Source: Candidatus Manganitrophus morganii (GTDB taxonomy: Bacteria; Nitrospirota; Nitrospiria; SBBL01; Manganitrophaceae). From it: 64,000 bases of DNA. Below are positions 25,601 to 34,744 of this stretch, piece after piece. Each line of letters starts with the position of its first letter. The stretch's first letter is position 1. A program made the translations under genes and the position numbers. The DNA lies in the NCBI GenBank assembly GCA_021651055.1, contig JAJHOH010000001.1, positions 4,034,001 to 4,098,000 on the forward strand. Direction: 5' to 3'. Below the pieces are notes generated by a model. The model saw only the letters and a program-made list of their open reading frames with translations, ran no database searches and was not told the DNA's origin.

Positions 25601-26986
25601 GATGGTGACGGTGGGCGGGTGAAGAAGATTAATGGATCTGTAACGAATATCTATATCGGTAAGCTTTGGGAGTGTACCCTTTCAGCCTCAGCCACATCTT
25701 GTAAATCTGGTAGCGCCTGGACTAGCGCCAATGTAAAGCATATTTTCGCAGGATCGGCCAGAATTGCAATCAAGCCGGTTACGACCACGGATGAAATTAA
25801 ATATTTTCATGCCGATCACCTGGGAAGTACCTCAGTTGTGACTGATCAAGCCGGCGGGAAGATTGCCGAGTATATTTATCGCCCGTATGGAGATAATTTT
25901 CTCATAGCCGGGAGCGACTTCCGCTACAAATATACCAGCCAGGAGAAGGATGATCAGACTGGTCTCTATTTTTATAACGCTCGGTATTATGATCCTGTAT
26001 TAGCACGATTTATTAGTCCTGACAGCATATTGCCTGATTTGGCTAATCCGCAGGCATTTAATCGATATAGTTACGTTTATAATAATCCTCTGATTTATAC
26101 GGATCCAACTGGTCACTGCCCGGTTTGCTTTATCGCTGCTGGCATCGTGATGGGAGCGTTAAGTGCTGGAGTACAAAGCGATTGGAATATGGAGGCTATG
26201 ATTATCGGTGGAACGATCGGGGGTATTTCTGGAGGCGTTGGATCAGCTGTTAGTACTTCAGTAGGAGGGGGCATTATCGGAGGATTCTACGGCGGTATGA
26301 CTGGGGGAATGGTGGGTGGTGGTTTATATTCAGCGTACTATGGCGGGAATATTATTGAGGGTATGGGGATGGGCGCGGCCTTTGGCGCCGCTGGTGGCAT
26401 GCTGACGGCTGGAGTTGGAAATTATTACGGAGACAATTGGACAGTAGGACGTGTTTTGATGCATGGCGCAATTGGTGGAGGACTTTCTGAGATCGGGGCA
26501 GAAGGTAGCTTTATTACAGGTTTTGCCTTTTCGGCTGGTGCAGCAGCAGCAATGTGGGGATTTACTGAATTGAAAGCCTACACAGATAGATCGTCAGGGG
26601 GACAAAAACATCCTCCAGGGAATAATAGTATTGGGGTGAAGATGACAGCAGGGGTTCGGGATTGTGATGGATGTACTGATGAGAATAAAAGTCTGCTGAG
26701 TTCCGCCGCAATGAATAAGGAAGGCAGTGAGTGGAATAAAATATTTGGATTGGGGTATAAAGCAGATACTCCAATTGGCCATTTTCTTGAAATGGTATCG
26801 AAAGTTCATGATCCTATGAATGCATGGGGGTACTCTTCCCAGGGGCATTATGTTGCTGGCAACCGGTTTTACAATACAGTATTTGATGTCTGGAGCGCAG
26901 CGGGGATGATTCCAGCGGCCGTATATACCAGCTTTGCATTTTCAGCTTTAAATTTTCAACCTCCAATTTATATTTATGGTAAGTAA
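22661..26986 (+). CDS. Secreted RCC1-FN3-Rhs/YD protein with C-terminal toxin-like region
   Basis: 1441 residues. Sec signal with hydrophobic core YPLLYLFLFAFFGVL and cleavage near FAQ-TSS. Then seven RCC1-type repeats (about 51-396; unit like CWGANNYGQLGNGST), an InlB B-repeat-like domain (about 405-485), two fibronectin III domains (about 486-682), YD repeats and a typical Rhs core end (RYYDPVLARFISPDS, YNNPLIYTDPTG, to about 1150). The last ~290 residues are Gly-rich and hydrophobic, then a compact domain with HFLEMVSKVHDPMNAWGY; this replaceable end is where Rhs toxins sit, but I cannot name an activity. The ATG follows GGAGAG; a TTG at 22610 is an alternative. The next gene overlaps by 11 bp. 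Confidence 0.87.
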   Translation: MSATGQRVSACTKNRLVLVLSRYPLLYLFLFAFFGVLSQSPFSFAQTSSIIVAGDTHTCARLSDGTVRCWGANNYGQLGNGSTSNSSTSVAVSGLSAAVDIAAGGKHACARLSNGTVNCWGLNGFGQLGNGSTTTFFSAPVVVSGISTATAIAAGGNHTCAVLSNGAVNCWGDNTYGQLGNGTSGGLSRTPVPVSGISTAMAISAGGSHSCARLSDGTIRCWGRNNSAQLGNGTTTNSSTPVAVSGINTATTVTAGGSHTCAVLADGTARCWGPSSLGQLGNGGSPSLTPVAVSGISTATAVAAGGSHNCARLSGSTLNCWGLNSSGQIGNGTTNNALTPAVVSGINTATAIAAGGNHSCAALSNGAVNCWGNNSSGQLGNGTTGGTSLTPVVVSGLNVGSSNPTLTLTKSGTGAGTVTSSPAGINCGAICSASFASGTSVTLTAAASTGSSFAGFSGGCTSATTSCTFTLTANATVTATFNTSTAPTSLAAVDHPADEGGAINLSWTPSTATGITQQRIYRSTTTGGPYTLAATINNNTLNTHTDTGLTNGTTYYYVVRAFNGTSESANSNQAGAAPVDNIAPLALTQLTATDSPGDQGGKINLSWTVSTSTDVTQQRIYRATGSGGSYTLIFTIPENTTSSYTDPAATANTTYYYIVRAYDGTQEGANSTEASGVSVNNVLASYVYDEASSTNGKGKLTTVHDPSGSTKFFYDNMGRVKQTDKTVDGTLFRTSTTFDLAGRTKSVTYPDTDVVHYLYDGPVLSKVSKDANGAVNYATYAGHNALGQVATVTFGNGVTTTYTHSNAANGTCPKDNFRLCNITTRLGTTKYQDLTYSYDNNGLGVGNITGITDAILTDTSPPPGIKHTNQTQTFGYNDSLNRLTSANGPYGTITYAYDKLGNMTCNSSISSCTASSPNYTYGDLAHRHAVTHVGPLPGGIDYSYNANGDMIRRGTDVLGYDVQARLTSVSNATGTTTFVYDGDGGRVKKINGSVTNIYIGKLWECTLSASATSCKSGSAWTSANVKHIFAGSARIAIKPVTTTDEIKYFHADHLGSTSVVTDQAGGKIAEYIYRPYGDNFLIAGSDFRYKYTSQEKDDQTGLYFYNARYYDPVLARFISPDSILPDLANPQAFNRYSYVYNNPLIYTDPTGHCPVCFIAAGIVMGALSAGVQSDWNMEAMIIGGTIGGISGGVGSAVSTSVGGGIIGGFYGGMTGGMVGGGLYSAYYGGNIIEGMGMGAAFGAAGGMLTAGVGNYYGDNWTVGRVLMHGAIGGGLSEIGAEGSFITGFAFSAGAAAAMWGFTELKAYTDRSSGGQKHPPGNNSIGVKMTAGVRDCDGCTDENKSLLSSAAMNKEGSEWNKIFGLGYKADTPIGHFLEMVSKVHDPMNAWGYSSQGHYVAGNRFYNTVFDVWSAAGMIPAAVYTSFAFSALNFQPPIYIYGK

Positions 26987-27593
26987 TGATTTGAAGTATG
27001 GTCTAGATAGAAGAAACACTGTTTTGAGGAAAATTGTGTTTGTAAGGTTTTATGTCTTTACATTTCTTATGAGTTTTACCTCTTTTGCCTTAAGCTGTTC
27101 TGCACCTCAAAAAGAAGTTAGGGCGTACATTGAGGCGAATCCTAATTGGAAAATGGTCGAAGTCTGTGGTTATGAGAGTTGCGGTCCCAAAGTTGACCAT
27201 CTAAAAGGAAAAGATATTGATATTAGGTTAGAAGTTTTCAAATTTCAAGAACACCAATTTTTTGTCATTGGTATGGATTTTATGGGTTTAAGTGGTACAT
27301 ATCAATTTGATCCGTCAAAAATCCTAATAGAAGTAAGCAATGGGAAGCCCCTCAAACCAAAGAGAATGAGCTGTAACATTCCTTTGGATGTAAACGATCT
27401 TCGGTTAGCATCCGCTTTACCAGGACCATTTCCAATTCCTATTAAGGAAGATGATTGTTTTTCACTTTTTTTTGATCATCCTGCACCGCCAAATGATAAA
27501 GAGTTAATTATGAATTTCAATAAAGCATTAACATTAAATGGCGAACCAGTGGGTATTCCGTTGATTTACTTTAGAAAGAATGTTGCTGAGTAG
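26976..27593 (+). CDS. Putative lipoprotein, immunity candidate for upstream Rhs protein
   Basis: 205 residues if the ATG at 26976 is used; this overlaps the Rhs gene by 11 bp. A TTG at 27024 would give a more usual signal length. The signal core FYVFTFLMSF ends in a lipobox FALSC, so the product should be a lipoprotein. The rest has four further Cys and no recognisable domain. It is much more AT-rich than the genes around it. A small, overlapping, envelope-located gene directly after an Rhs C-terminus is the classic place for an immunity gene; this role is inferred only from that. Confidence 0.7.
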   Translation: MVSNDLKYGLDRRNTVLRKIVFVRFYVFTFLMSFTSFALSCSAPQKEVRAYIEANPNWKMVEVCGYESCGPKVDHLKGKDIDIRLEVFKFQEHQFFVIGMDFMGLSGTYQFDPSKILIEVSNGKPLKPKRMSCNIPLDVNDLRLASALPGPFPIPIKEDDCFSLFFDHPAPPNDKELIMNFNKALTLNGEPVGIPLIYFRKNVAE

Positions 27594-27630
27594 TAGGAAG
27601 CAGAAAAACTTTTCCGTATAAAAGGGTCCT

Positions 27631-30600
27631 ATGGATTTTCTAAGAGCGGTTTTAAGCGGGGGTAACAGATTATTCTTCTTAATTCCGTATTTTGTTCTTT
27701 TATTGTTTGTTTCTCCCTCGCATGCTCAGACACAAATCGGAACAGCGAGTGGATCCGGCAACAGCTCGGGCAATAGTGTCGGGTCGGGAAGAGCAACACC
27801 CGATTTATTCACCGGCACCATGAGCTACTCCATTCCGATTGAAGTGGCCCCCGGCCGCAACGGAATGAACCCCAATCTTGGCCTGGTTTATCGAAGCGGC
27901 AGCGGCAATGGATGGATGGGGGTTGGATGGATGCTGGAGTTTGGAGGGGGCGCGATTGAGCAGAGCACCAAGTTTGGTGTCGATTACGCCGCCAATGAAT
28001 ATGTTTTTCAGATGGCGGGGAGCACCAGCGATTTGGTGGTTTATAATTCTTCTGGCGAGTATCGGCCTAAATTTGAAGGAGCTTTTAATCAGATCAAGAA
28101 GGTCCCTGTGGGGCTTGAATCTTATTGGGTGGTAACGGACAAAAAAGGAACGCGCTACTTCTTCGGGCAGAATGACGCGTCCAGGAAGGTCAAAATCGAT
28201 ACTGCATCGTGTCCTCCAGGCATGCTCTGCAAGCCGCGCTTTGGCCCGCCGCCGATCTTCGGTTGGTATCTGGATCGAGTCGAAGATCTGAATGGAAATT
28301 TTATGACATTCTCTTACTTCGAGGATGACGGGCAGCTTTATCCGCATCAAATTCAATACAACGGAAATAACTTTGTGAAGTTTTACTTCGAAGACCGGCT
28401 TGAGGTTCTGGACACCTATCCCGGCAATCTTCCCATGAGGACCGCGAAGCGGCTTAGGACAATCGAGGTGATCGGGGGTGGAAATCTGGTACGGGCCTAT
28501 ACGTTTACCTATGCCCCCAGCCCAGGCACCGTTCAATCTCTGTTGAGCAGCGTGCTTCAATATGGAAAGGATGCAGAGGTAAATCAGGGAACGGGAGAAA
28601 TTACGTCTGGCCCTTCCCTGCCGCGGGTTATTTTTCAGTATTTCCCTGACACCATTGGAGGCCTTGTCTCCAGAAAAGATGGGCCGACTGTACACGTCAG
28701 GGGGGGTACCCCTAATCCGAGTTTTCCGGGCGAGGATACGAAAATTGATCTCTCTCGCGTTAGAGTGGGAGACTTTAACGGAGATGGCCGGCATGATCTT
28801 GCGATCCTTGGGGAGGTAGGCACAGAGGAGCCGATCAAAATTTATCGCGCAGGGAGCAACGACGATTTCAGTCCACCCATCAATGGACCGGTTCATCTGG
28901 TCAATGGCAATAATCGTGAAGCAGTCAGCATCAGAATCGGGCGGATCATGACCGGGGATTTTAACGGAGATGGCAAAACCGATATCGCCCGGTTTCCCGA
29001 CGACAGCCATACCGGACCGGTTGAGATTTTCTTTTCTAATTCTAATGGCAATGGATTTGAGCCCCCCTTCTTTGGGCCCACCTTCTCCACGGGTTCGAAT
29101 CAGAATGCCTTGATTGATTTTGCCCGCATCAAGTTGGGCGATTTCAACGGAGACGGCATGACCGATATTGCCAGAATTGAAGCGTTAGACCCTTCGGTGC
29201 CTATGAGCATTTTTCTTGCCAAGAAAGGTCCGCCATTTCAATTCACCTTGGTCAGCGGCCCCGCGTTTGATGATTCCGGCGACACGATACCGCGTGAACT
29301 TTCCCGTGTCGTGTTGGGGGATTTTAACGGGGATAGGCGAACCGATATCGCTAAGATCACAAGCAATGGGACGCCGGAGACAGTCAAGATCTTCCTTGCA
29401 AAGAAAGGCCCCGATGCGAATACGCCGCTTCAATTCACTTCGATCGACGGCCCCACGGTTTCTGTCGGTTCGCTACCATCCGTTGATCTCGCCCGTATCA
29501 AAATGGGAGACTTCAATGGAGACGGCAAAACGGATATTTCCGTGGTAGAAGGATCGGGGACAGTCGCCCCGATGAGTATTTATCTTTCTGCCGGCGATGG
29601 TTTTAGCGAGCGATTCGATGGGCCTTCGTTTTTTATCGACGATGAAGGCGACGATGCCCTGATTGGCGTTAGTCGGATCATCTTGGGAGATTTCAACGGC
29701 GATGGAAAGACCGATATTGCTCAGGCTCCGGAAAAAGAAAGCACGGCGGCGACGAATATCCACTTGTCGATTGGGAATGGAGGCGCTCAAATTTCCCATT
29801 TCACCGGTCCATTCGTAGGTCCAACCGTTACGATCGGTGGCAACACTTTCGATTGGGGGCTGATCGATCTTTCTCGATTCAGATTGGGAGATTTTAATGG
29901 GGATGGTCGAATCGATTTTGCCAGGGTGGAAGGGCTTAATACCACGGTTCCAATGAGTTTTTATTATTCCAGTGGAGATCCCTCGAACTTTTTACAAACC
30001 GTATCAAACGGACTTGGCGCAGTAACGACCATTAACTATCGATCTTCCGCGAGAGCCGAGCTAAATCCTCTCTTGGCTTTTCCAGTGTGGCACATTTTTT
30101 CCATCGTTACGAATGACGGATTCGGTGTCGTCTCTTCGACTAGCTATACCTACAGAGATGGATACTATCATATTCCGGAGCGTGACTTCAGAGGGTTCAA
30201 CAACGTTGAGGTGACCGGCCCTGTCGTTGATGGCAAAAGAAGCATCAGTAAGACCTGGTTCCATCAAGGCAATGATACGGCAGTGGGTGTAAACAACCCA
30301 AGGGTTGATAACGGCTATACGAAAGGGAAACCGTATCGAGTAGAAGTGACAGACGAAGAAGGGAACATTTTTTCTAAAATTGAAACGAGCTATCTTACAA
30401 AATCGACCAGCCCTTACTTCTTTCACCCGCCGGGAACGGTGACAACGTCAACCTGCGAAGGGCTCTCATGCAGCAGCGGTAAAACGACCAGAGTTACTTT
30501 TAATTACGATACGAACGGTAATCTCGTCCTAGAGGACAACGAAGGCGATGTGAGTGATGCAACAGACAATCGAACCGTCCAACGGGTCTTTTCAGGTAAC

Positions 30601-33039
30601 GCGGGTCTCTGGATCGTCGGTTTGCCTTTGCGAGAAACCATTTACCGTGGACGCTCCACAGCAAGCCAGGACAGGGCAGCCGAGACGACATTTTTTTACG
30701 ACAACGCTGCCGACTGCAGTGCCCGGTCGATGAATCAGAATCCAACCAAAGGCAATTTGACTCGTAGCGAACGTTGGCTCGACGGGGGTACGAATCCAGA
30801 GATCCGGATGGCGTATGATTCTCATGGAAACATTATTTGTACCCGGGATGCGAACGGAAATGTATCGACAATATCTTATGATGGCGGATCCACTTTTCCT
30901 ATCACTATAACGAGTCCTGTTGTGAATGGGATACAACTTCAGACAACCACAAAGTACTACGGTGTCGGGACCGACCCTGCGGACAACGGACTTTATGGTC
31001 AGGTCAAGAGTGTAACCGCTCCGAATGGGGAGATAGCCACGACAATTTACGATCCATTCGGACGAGTAAAACAGACCACCGCTCCCGATACCGGCTCGAC
31101 GGAGATCTTCTACAACGATTTCGGATCGGCCACCCAACATGTCAAAACCACGACGACCACATCGGCATCATCGAGCCTCTCTTCGTGGACTTATTTCGAC
31201 GGTTTGGGACGGACGATTCTGGAGAAGAAAACCGGCCCGAATGGAAGCACGATTGTAACGAAGCAGGAATACAATATCACGGGGACGGTCAAACGATCTT
31301 CTCTTCCTTACTTTGAGGGGGGGACTCCGAAGTGGAAAAGTTTTAGCTATGATGCCATGGGACGGGCGACTCTGACGATGAATCCGGATGGGTCAACCGC
31401 CTCCGCCAGCTACGCGCCTTGGGTGGTGACCGGAATCGACGCGAGTGGTCATCAGAAGCGGGAGACCCGGGACGCCTATGGAAGATTGAAAAAGGTGGAA
31501 GAGTTTACCGGGGTGGCTCCATCGGTGTCACTCTATTCAACAACGAATTACAAGTATGATGTATTGGGAAATCTCACATCGGTGGAGGCCGAAGGGGTCA
31601 AGACGACGATGCGGTATGATACCCTGGGCCGCAAGATCGCCATGTCCGATCCGGACATGGGAAGTTGTGGTGACTTAACAACGTTCGCGCCCCCCTCCCC
31701 GACATCGTTCCCTTGGTATCCGACGCCGTGTTGGAACTACCTTTATGATCCGAATGGGAATTTGATTAAACAAGCAGATGCCGAAGGGACGGTATTAGAC
31801 TTTACATACGATGCTTTAAATCGAGTCACAGCCAAAACCTTTTCTGACCTTGCTCCTCCCTCGACTCCGACAGGTCTGGCGGCAACTGCAGTGAGTTCCA
31901 ATCAGATTAACCTTTCCTGGAGTGCTGCTACCGATCGTATCGGAGTGAAGGAGTATCGAGTAGAGAGATGCAGTAATAGCTTGGGGACTCCAGTTTGCAG
32001 CAATTTTGTCCAAATTGCCTCTGCGACCACAACGTCCTTTTCAAATACCGGTCTCGCCGACGGCAGGAATTATACCTATCGTATCAGAGCAATGGACACC
32101 TCCGGAAACTTGAGTGGTTACTCCAATATCGCAACGGCAACCCTGCCGGACATTACTCCGCCATCTACTCCGGCAGGTCTGACGGCCACCGCTTTTGCCA
32201 GCAATCGGATTGATTTTTCCTGGACCGTTTCCGCTGACAATGTAGGCGTGATCGAATATCAGGTACAGCGCTGTCAGGGGAACGGTTGTACTCCTGCTCT
32301 AATTGCGACCATCGCAGGTACCATTTATAATGATACGCAGAGAACACCGAGTACGACATATACCTATCGGGTCAGAGCGAGGGATGCAGCAGGAAATTGG
32401 AGCAACTATTCCGCCGCCGTCAATAGGGCCACCCCCGCTGCTCCGGCAGATACAACGTTGCCTACTATCCCTACAGCTCTTCTCGCCACGACAGTGAGTC
32501 CCGGTCAAGTTAATTTGACTTGGACCGGCTCAACTGACAATCTGTTACTTTCCTACTATGAAGTGGAACGAAGCGCCAATAATGGCTCTTACACGATAGT
32601 TTCTGCCCCAGCTACGACTAACTTTACAGATACCTCCGTTGCTTCCGGTGTCATCTATTTCTATCGAGTCCGGGCCGTCGATGGGACAGGAAATAAATCT
32701 GGTTACAGTGGAAGAGATTTGGCAACGACATTCCCTTTTACCGATGATCCGCTTGTCGCTGGAGTCACTCCCATCAAATCGGTTCACATCACTGAATTAC
32801 GCCAGGCGGTAAACTCTGTTCGGGCTTTGGCCGGGCTGGCAGCCGCAACTTGGACCGATACCACGTTAAGCAGTGTCCCAATGAAAACGGTGCATATACA
32901 AGAACTGCGCACCAATTTAAATGCCGCATTAAGCTCATTGGGGCTGCCATTGCCGAGCTACACGGACCCCAATTTGACCTCATTGGTTACGGTGCGAAAA
33001 AGTACCCATGTTCAAGAGCTACGTCAAGGTGTGAAATGA
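27631..33039 (+). CDS. Giant secreted SpvB/TcdB-like protein: VCBS, YD repeats, FN3
   Basis: 1802 residues. Sec signal (LFFLIPYFVLLLFV, cleavage near SHA-QTQ). SpvB-type N-domain (about 45-290: TPDLFTGTMSYSIPIEVAPG, GVGWMLEFGGG). A run of FG-GAP/VCBS calcium-type repeats (about 375-765; unit GDFNGDGKTDIA). TcdB-like middle and YD repeats (to about 1400; YDALNRVTAKTF). Three FN3 domains (about 1410-1690). The tail holds three copies of a short motif, IKSVHITELRQAV, MKTVHIQELRTNL and RKSTHVQELRQGV. No Rhs core end or variable toxin tail, so this is shell-like rather than an obvious toxin. The ribosome site is poor. Confidence 0.85.
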   Translation: MDFLRAVLSGGNRLFFLIPYFVLLLFVSPSHAQTQIGTASGSGNSSGNSVGSGRATPDLFTGTMSYSIPIEVAPGRNGMNPNLGLVYRSGSGNGWMGVGWMLEFGGGAIEQSTKFGVDYAANEYVFQMAGSTSDLVVYNSSGEYRPKFEGAFNQIKKVPVGLESYWVVTDKKGTRYFFGQNDASRKVKIDTASCPPGMLCKPRFGPPPIFGWYLDRVEDLNGNFMTFSYFEDDGQLYPHQIQYNGNNFVKFYFEDRLEVLDTYPGNLPMRTAKRLRTIEVIGGGNLVRAYTFTYAPSPGTVQSLLSSVLQYGKDAEVNQGTGEITSGPSLPRVIFQYFPDTIGGLVSRKDGPTVHVRGGTPNPSFPGEDTKIDLSRVRVGDFNGDGRHDLAILGEVGTEEPIKIYRAGSNDDFSPPINGPVHLVNGNNREAVSIRIGRIMTGDFNGDGKTDIARFPDDSHTGPVEIFFSNSNGNGFEPPFFGPTFSTGSNQNALIDFARIKLGDFNGDGMTDIARIEALDPSVPMSIFLAKKGPPFQFTLVSGPAFDDSGDTIPRELSRVVLGDFNGDRRTDIAKITSNGTPETVKIFLAKKGPDANTPLQFTSIDGPTVSVGSLPSVDLARIKMGDFNGDGKTDISVVEGSGTVAPMSIYLSAGDGFSERFDGPSFFIDDEGDDALIGVSRIILGDFNGDGKTDIAQAPEKESTAATNIHLSIGNGGAQISHFTGPFVGPTVTIGGNTFDWGLIDLSRFRLGDFNGDGRIDFARVEGLNTTVPMSFYYSSGDPSNFLQTVSNGLGAVTTINYRSSARAELNPLLAFPVWHIFSIVTNDGFGVVSSTSYTYRDGYYHIPERDFRGFNNVEVTGPVVDGKRSISKTWFHQGNDTAVGVNNPRVDNGYTKGKPYRVEVTDEEGNIFSKIETSYLTKSTSPYFFHPPGTVTTSTCEGLSCSSGKTTRVTFNYDTNGNLVLEDNEGDVSDATDNRTVQRVFSGNAGLWIVGLPLRETIYRGRSTASQDRAAETTFFYDNAADCSARSMNQNPTKGNLTRSERWLDGGTNPEIRMAYDSHGNIICTRDANGNVSTISYDGGSTFPITITSPVVNGIQLQTTTKYYGVGTDPADNGLYGQVKSVTAPNGEIATTIYDPFGRVKQTTAPDTGSTEIFYNDFGSATQHVKTTTTTSASSSLSSWTYFDGLGRTILEKKTGPNGSTIVTKQEYNITGTVKRSSLPYFEGGTPKWKSFSYDAMGRATLTMNPDGSTASASYAPWVVTGIDASGHQKRETRDAYGRLKKVEEFTGVAPSVSLYSTTNYKYDVLGNLTSVEAEGVKTTMRYDTLGRKIAMSDPDMGSCGDLTTFAPPSPTSFPWYPTPCWNYLYDPNGNLIKQADAEGTVLDFTYDALNRVTAKTFSDLAPPSTPTGLAATAVSSNQINLSWSAATDRIGVKEYRVERCSNSLGTPVCSNFVQIASATTTSFSNTGLADGRNYTYRIRAMDTSGNLSGYSNIATATLPDITPPSTPAGLTATAFASNRIDFSWTVSADNVGVIEYQVQRCQGNGCTPALIATIAGTIYNDTQRTPSTTYTYRVRARDAAGNWSNYSAAVNRATPAAPADTTLPTIPTALLATTVSPGQVNLTWTGSTDNLLLSYYEVERSANNGSYTIVSAPATTNFTDTSVASGVIYFYRVRAVDGTGNKSGYSGRDLATTFPFTDDPLVAGVTPIKSVHITELRQAVNSVRALAGLAAATWTDTTLSSVPMKTVHIQELRTNLNAALSSLGLPLPSYTDPNLTSLVTVRKSTHVQELRQGVK

Positions 33040-33115
33040 ATATAAGTTTGACTGAAACGGTTTTTGGGATAAGCACAAAGCCCTTTCTTATAAATGTATG
33101 AATAGGAGAGAAACA

Positions 33116-33760
33116 ATGGCAAATAGAATTTGTTCTCGGAGCTTTTTCATGATTGTAACTGTGGTCGCCCTATTAGGTATTGAAGAGACTGCTTTGCCTC
33201 AAACGACCAGCTGTTTGATAGGAACGTATGACTGCACTGGCAATGCTCCGTGCGCACCTAACTATGTACGGGCCGGAGTAGGAATTTGTCTTCGGAATGG
33301 AGGGACGGTTGAAACAACTGGATTTCCAATGGGGACGGACTGCACTGCGATAGATCTCTCGTCGTATGGATTGACCTCTGTGATGAGATCGGCAACACTT
33401 ACAATTGACCGATATTTGAGCGCAGGCACGGCGGCGGGAGTATATTCCATAAATTATAGTTTTTATTCCGATTCAGGTTGCACGACATTGCTCGCACCAA
33501 ATTTAACTACCAGTCATCCACCCCCACCAGGAGCTCCTCCGGGATTCCCTCCAATCACGAATACATTCCCGCTTTATCCCTTTTCGCTGGGGCTCAATAG
33601 TACAGAGACGTTTGCGGGCAGAGCCGTGTTTCATGATGTTACTTCTGCAACCGTTTATTTGAATGGTCAGACGACGATTTATGGAAAACTGACAATTAAT
33701 GTGCCAGCAGGTGCAACAGCACAGGCCGCCATCGTTGGGGTCTCAGCTTATTATGATTGA
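33116..33760 (+). CDS. Small secreted Cys-containing protein, unknown
   Basis: 214 residues from ATG 33116, preceded by AGGAGAGAAAC; an ATG at 33098 is in frame but overlaps that ribosome site. Signal peptide FFMIVTVVALLGIEETALPQ. The mature start CLIGTYDCTGNAPCAPNYV holds several Cys. The rest is beta-rich with a Pro-rich loop (HPPPPGAPPGFPPITN). No family recognised. It is the last gene of the Rhs island and is followed by a terminator. Confidence 0.65.
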   Translation: MANRICSRSFFMIVTVVALLGIEETALPQTTSCLIGTYDCTGNAPCAPNYVRAGVGICLRNGGTVETTGFPMGTDCTAIDLSSYGLTSVMRSATLTIDRYLSAGTAAGVYSINYSFYSDSGCTTLLAPNLTTSHPPPPGAPPGFPPITNTFPLYPFSLGLNSTETFAGRAVFHDVTSATVYLNGQTTIYGKLTINVPAGATAQAAIVGVSAYYD

Positions 33761-33814
33761 TTTTAATCTTACCGCTTGCAGGTGAGAGTAGGGAGACGTA
33801 GGGGGTATGGGAAC

Positions 33815-33844
33815 AAAGGGGGCAGGTTGAGCTTACCCCCTTTT
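33815..33844 (+). terminator. Intrinsic terminator after the Rhs island genes
   Basis: AAAGGGGG (33815-33822) pairs with CCCCCTTT (33836-33843) around a 13-nt loop, ending in a T-run. The mirror form could also stop transcription from the other strand. Confidence 0.6.
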
Positions 33845-33886
33845 CATGAACACCTCAAATAGTAATAATATATATGGTATGTGAAG

Positions 33887-34134
33887 GGCTCTCTCAGGCG
33901 ATCGGCCGCGCGGCGGGGGAGATCGGGGAGGGGAATTCGCCTTCAGCGATCGGAAAGATCTTTACGAAGATGTTGACCGAGGCTCTTTCCGTCGATTCCG
34001 AAACGATCGAGGTCCAGGCGCGGGAGAGCGAAGAGAAACCAGACCGATATGACGTGTTGATCACCTTCCGGCCCGACCGGGCGGGGCTGGCGCTTTCCGC
34101 GCCGGTGGGGCTAAGCCTCTCTCTCAGGAGATAG
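33887..34134 (+). pseudogene. 3' remnant of a TssB-TssC fusion gene (right copy of direct repeat)
   Basis: The frame from LSQAIGRAAGEIGEG to the stop matches the last ~82 codons of the gene at 20448-22352, with substitutions in the first third (NSPSAIGKIFTKMLTEA against KSTAAIEQIFTKGLAAS) and near identity after. No upstream TssC sequence is present; an ATG at 33874 could start an 86-residue fragment but lacks a ribosome site. No gaps and in-frame changes suggest that it came from a second, slightly different full-length copy rather than a fresh duplication. It marks the right edge of the Rhs island. Confidence 0.85.
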
Positions 34135-34148
34135 AAGTCGATCGGCCG

Positions 34149-34529
34149 TTATCCGCATGGGATTTTCTGCTGAAAGAACTGATTCAGAAGGGTCTTCACT
34201 TCGGTAATGGTAAAAGGCTTCTCCAGGCAGAGGTTTCCCGTTTCTTTGACGAACGATTCTGTTTTGGGATTTCTCAGGTCTCCCGTGACGAACACGATCC
34301 GCCGCGCAAGGTCCGCCGAGCGCTCTTTCAGTTGTTGATGAATATCTTTTCCGCTCATGTCGTTTAGATGGATATCCAGAAAGATCCCGTCGAACCCCCC
34401 CTCATTGATCTTTTCCAGACCCTCGCTTCCCGACTTGGCTTGTGTGACGGCGTAACCGAAACGGCTCAATAGACTGGATAGAAAATTCCGAATAATAGAT
34501 TCATTCTCGATTACCAAAATCCGCTTCAT
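34149..34529 (-). CDS. Orphan response regulator receiver domain
   Basis: 126 residues, a single CheY-like receiver with no output domain. Start MKRILVIENES, where the usual acidic pair is E8/N9 rather than D/D; phospho-acceptor D52 in GIFLDIHL; T82 in VFVTGD; K104 in LEKPF. No histidine kinase lies nearby. It faces the end of the Rhs island, 14 bp from the fusion remnant, which suggests that rearrangement brought them together. Its partner cannot be told from here. Confidence 0.88.
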   Translation of the reverse strand: MKRILVIENESIIRNFLSSLLSRFGYAVTQAKSGSEGLEKINEGGFDGIFLDIHLNDMSGKDIHQQLKERSADLARRIVFVTGDLRNPKTESFVKETGNLCLEKPFTITEVKTLLNQFFQQKIPCG

Positions 34530-34744
34530 CGCAAAACCTTTCCTGAAGGAATGATCTCATTGACGGGATGAGCGCCTTACCGCCGCCCTCCGGAGTGATT
34601 CGAATTTTCCGGCATCAAATCCCAGATTCCATCGAGAACCCGGCGGCGCATGACCTTCTAATTTTACACGAGGTTTGCGATCTGCACCAGCATTAAGGGA
34701 CAATCATTGAGAGATGACGGGGTAGGAAAATGCCGAGTTCTAAT

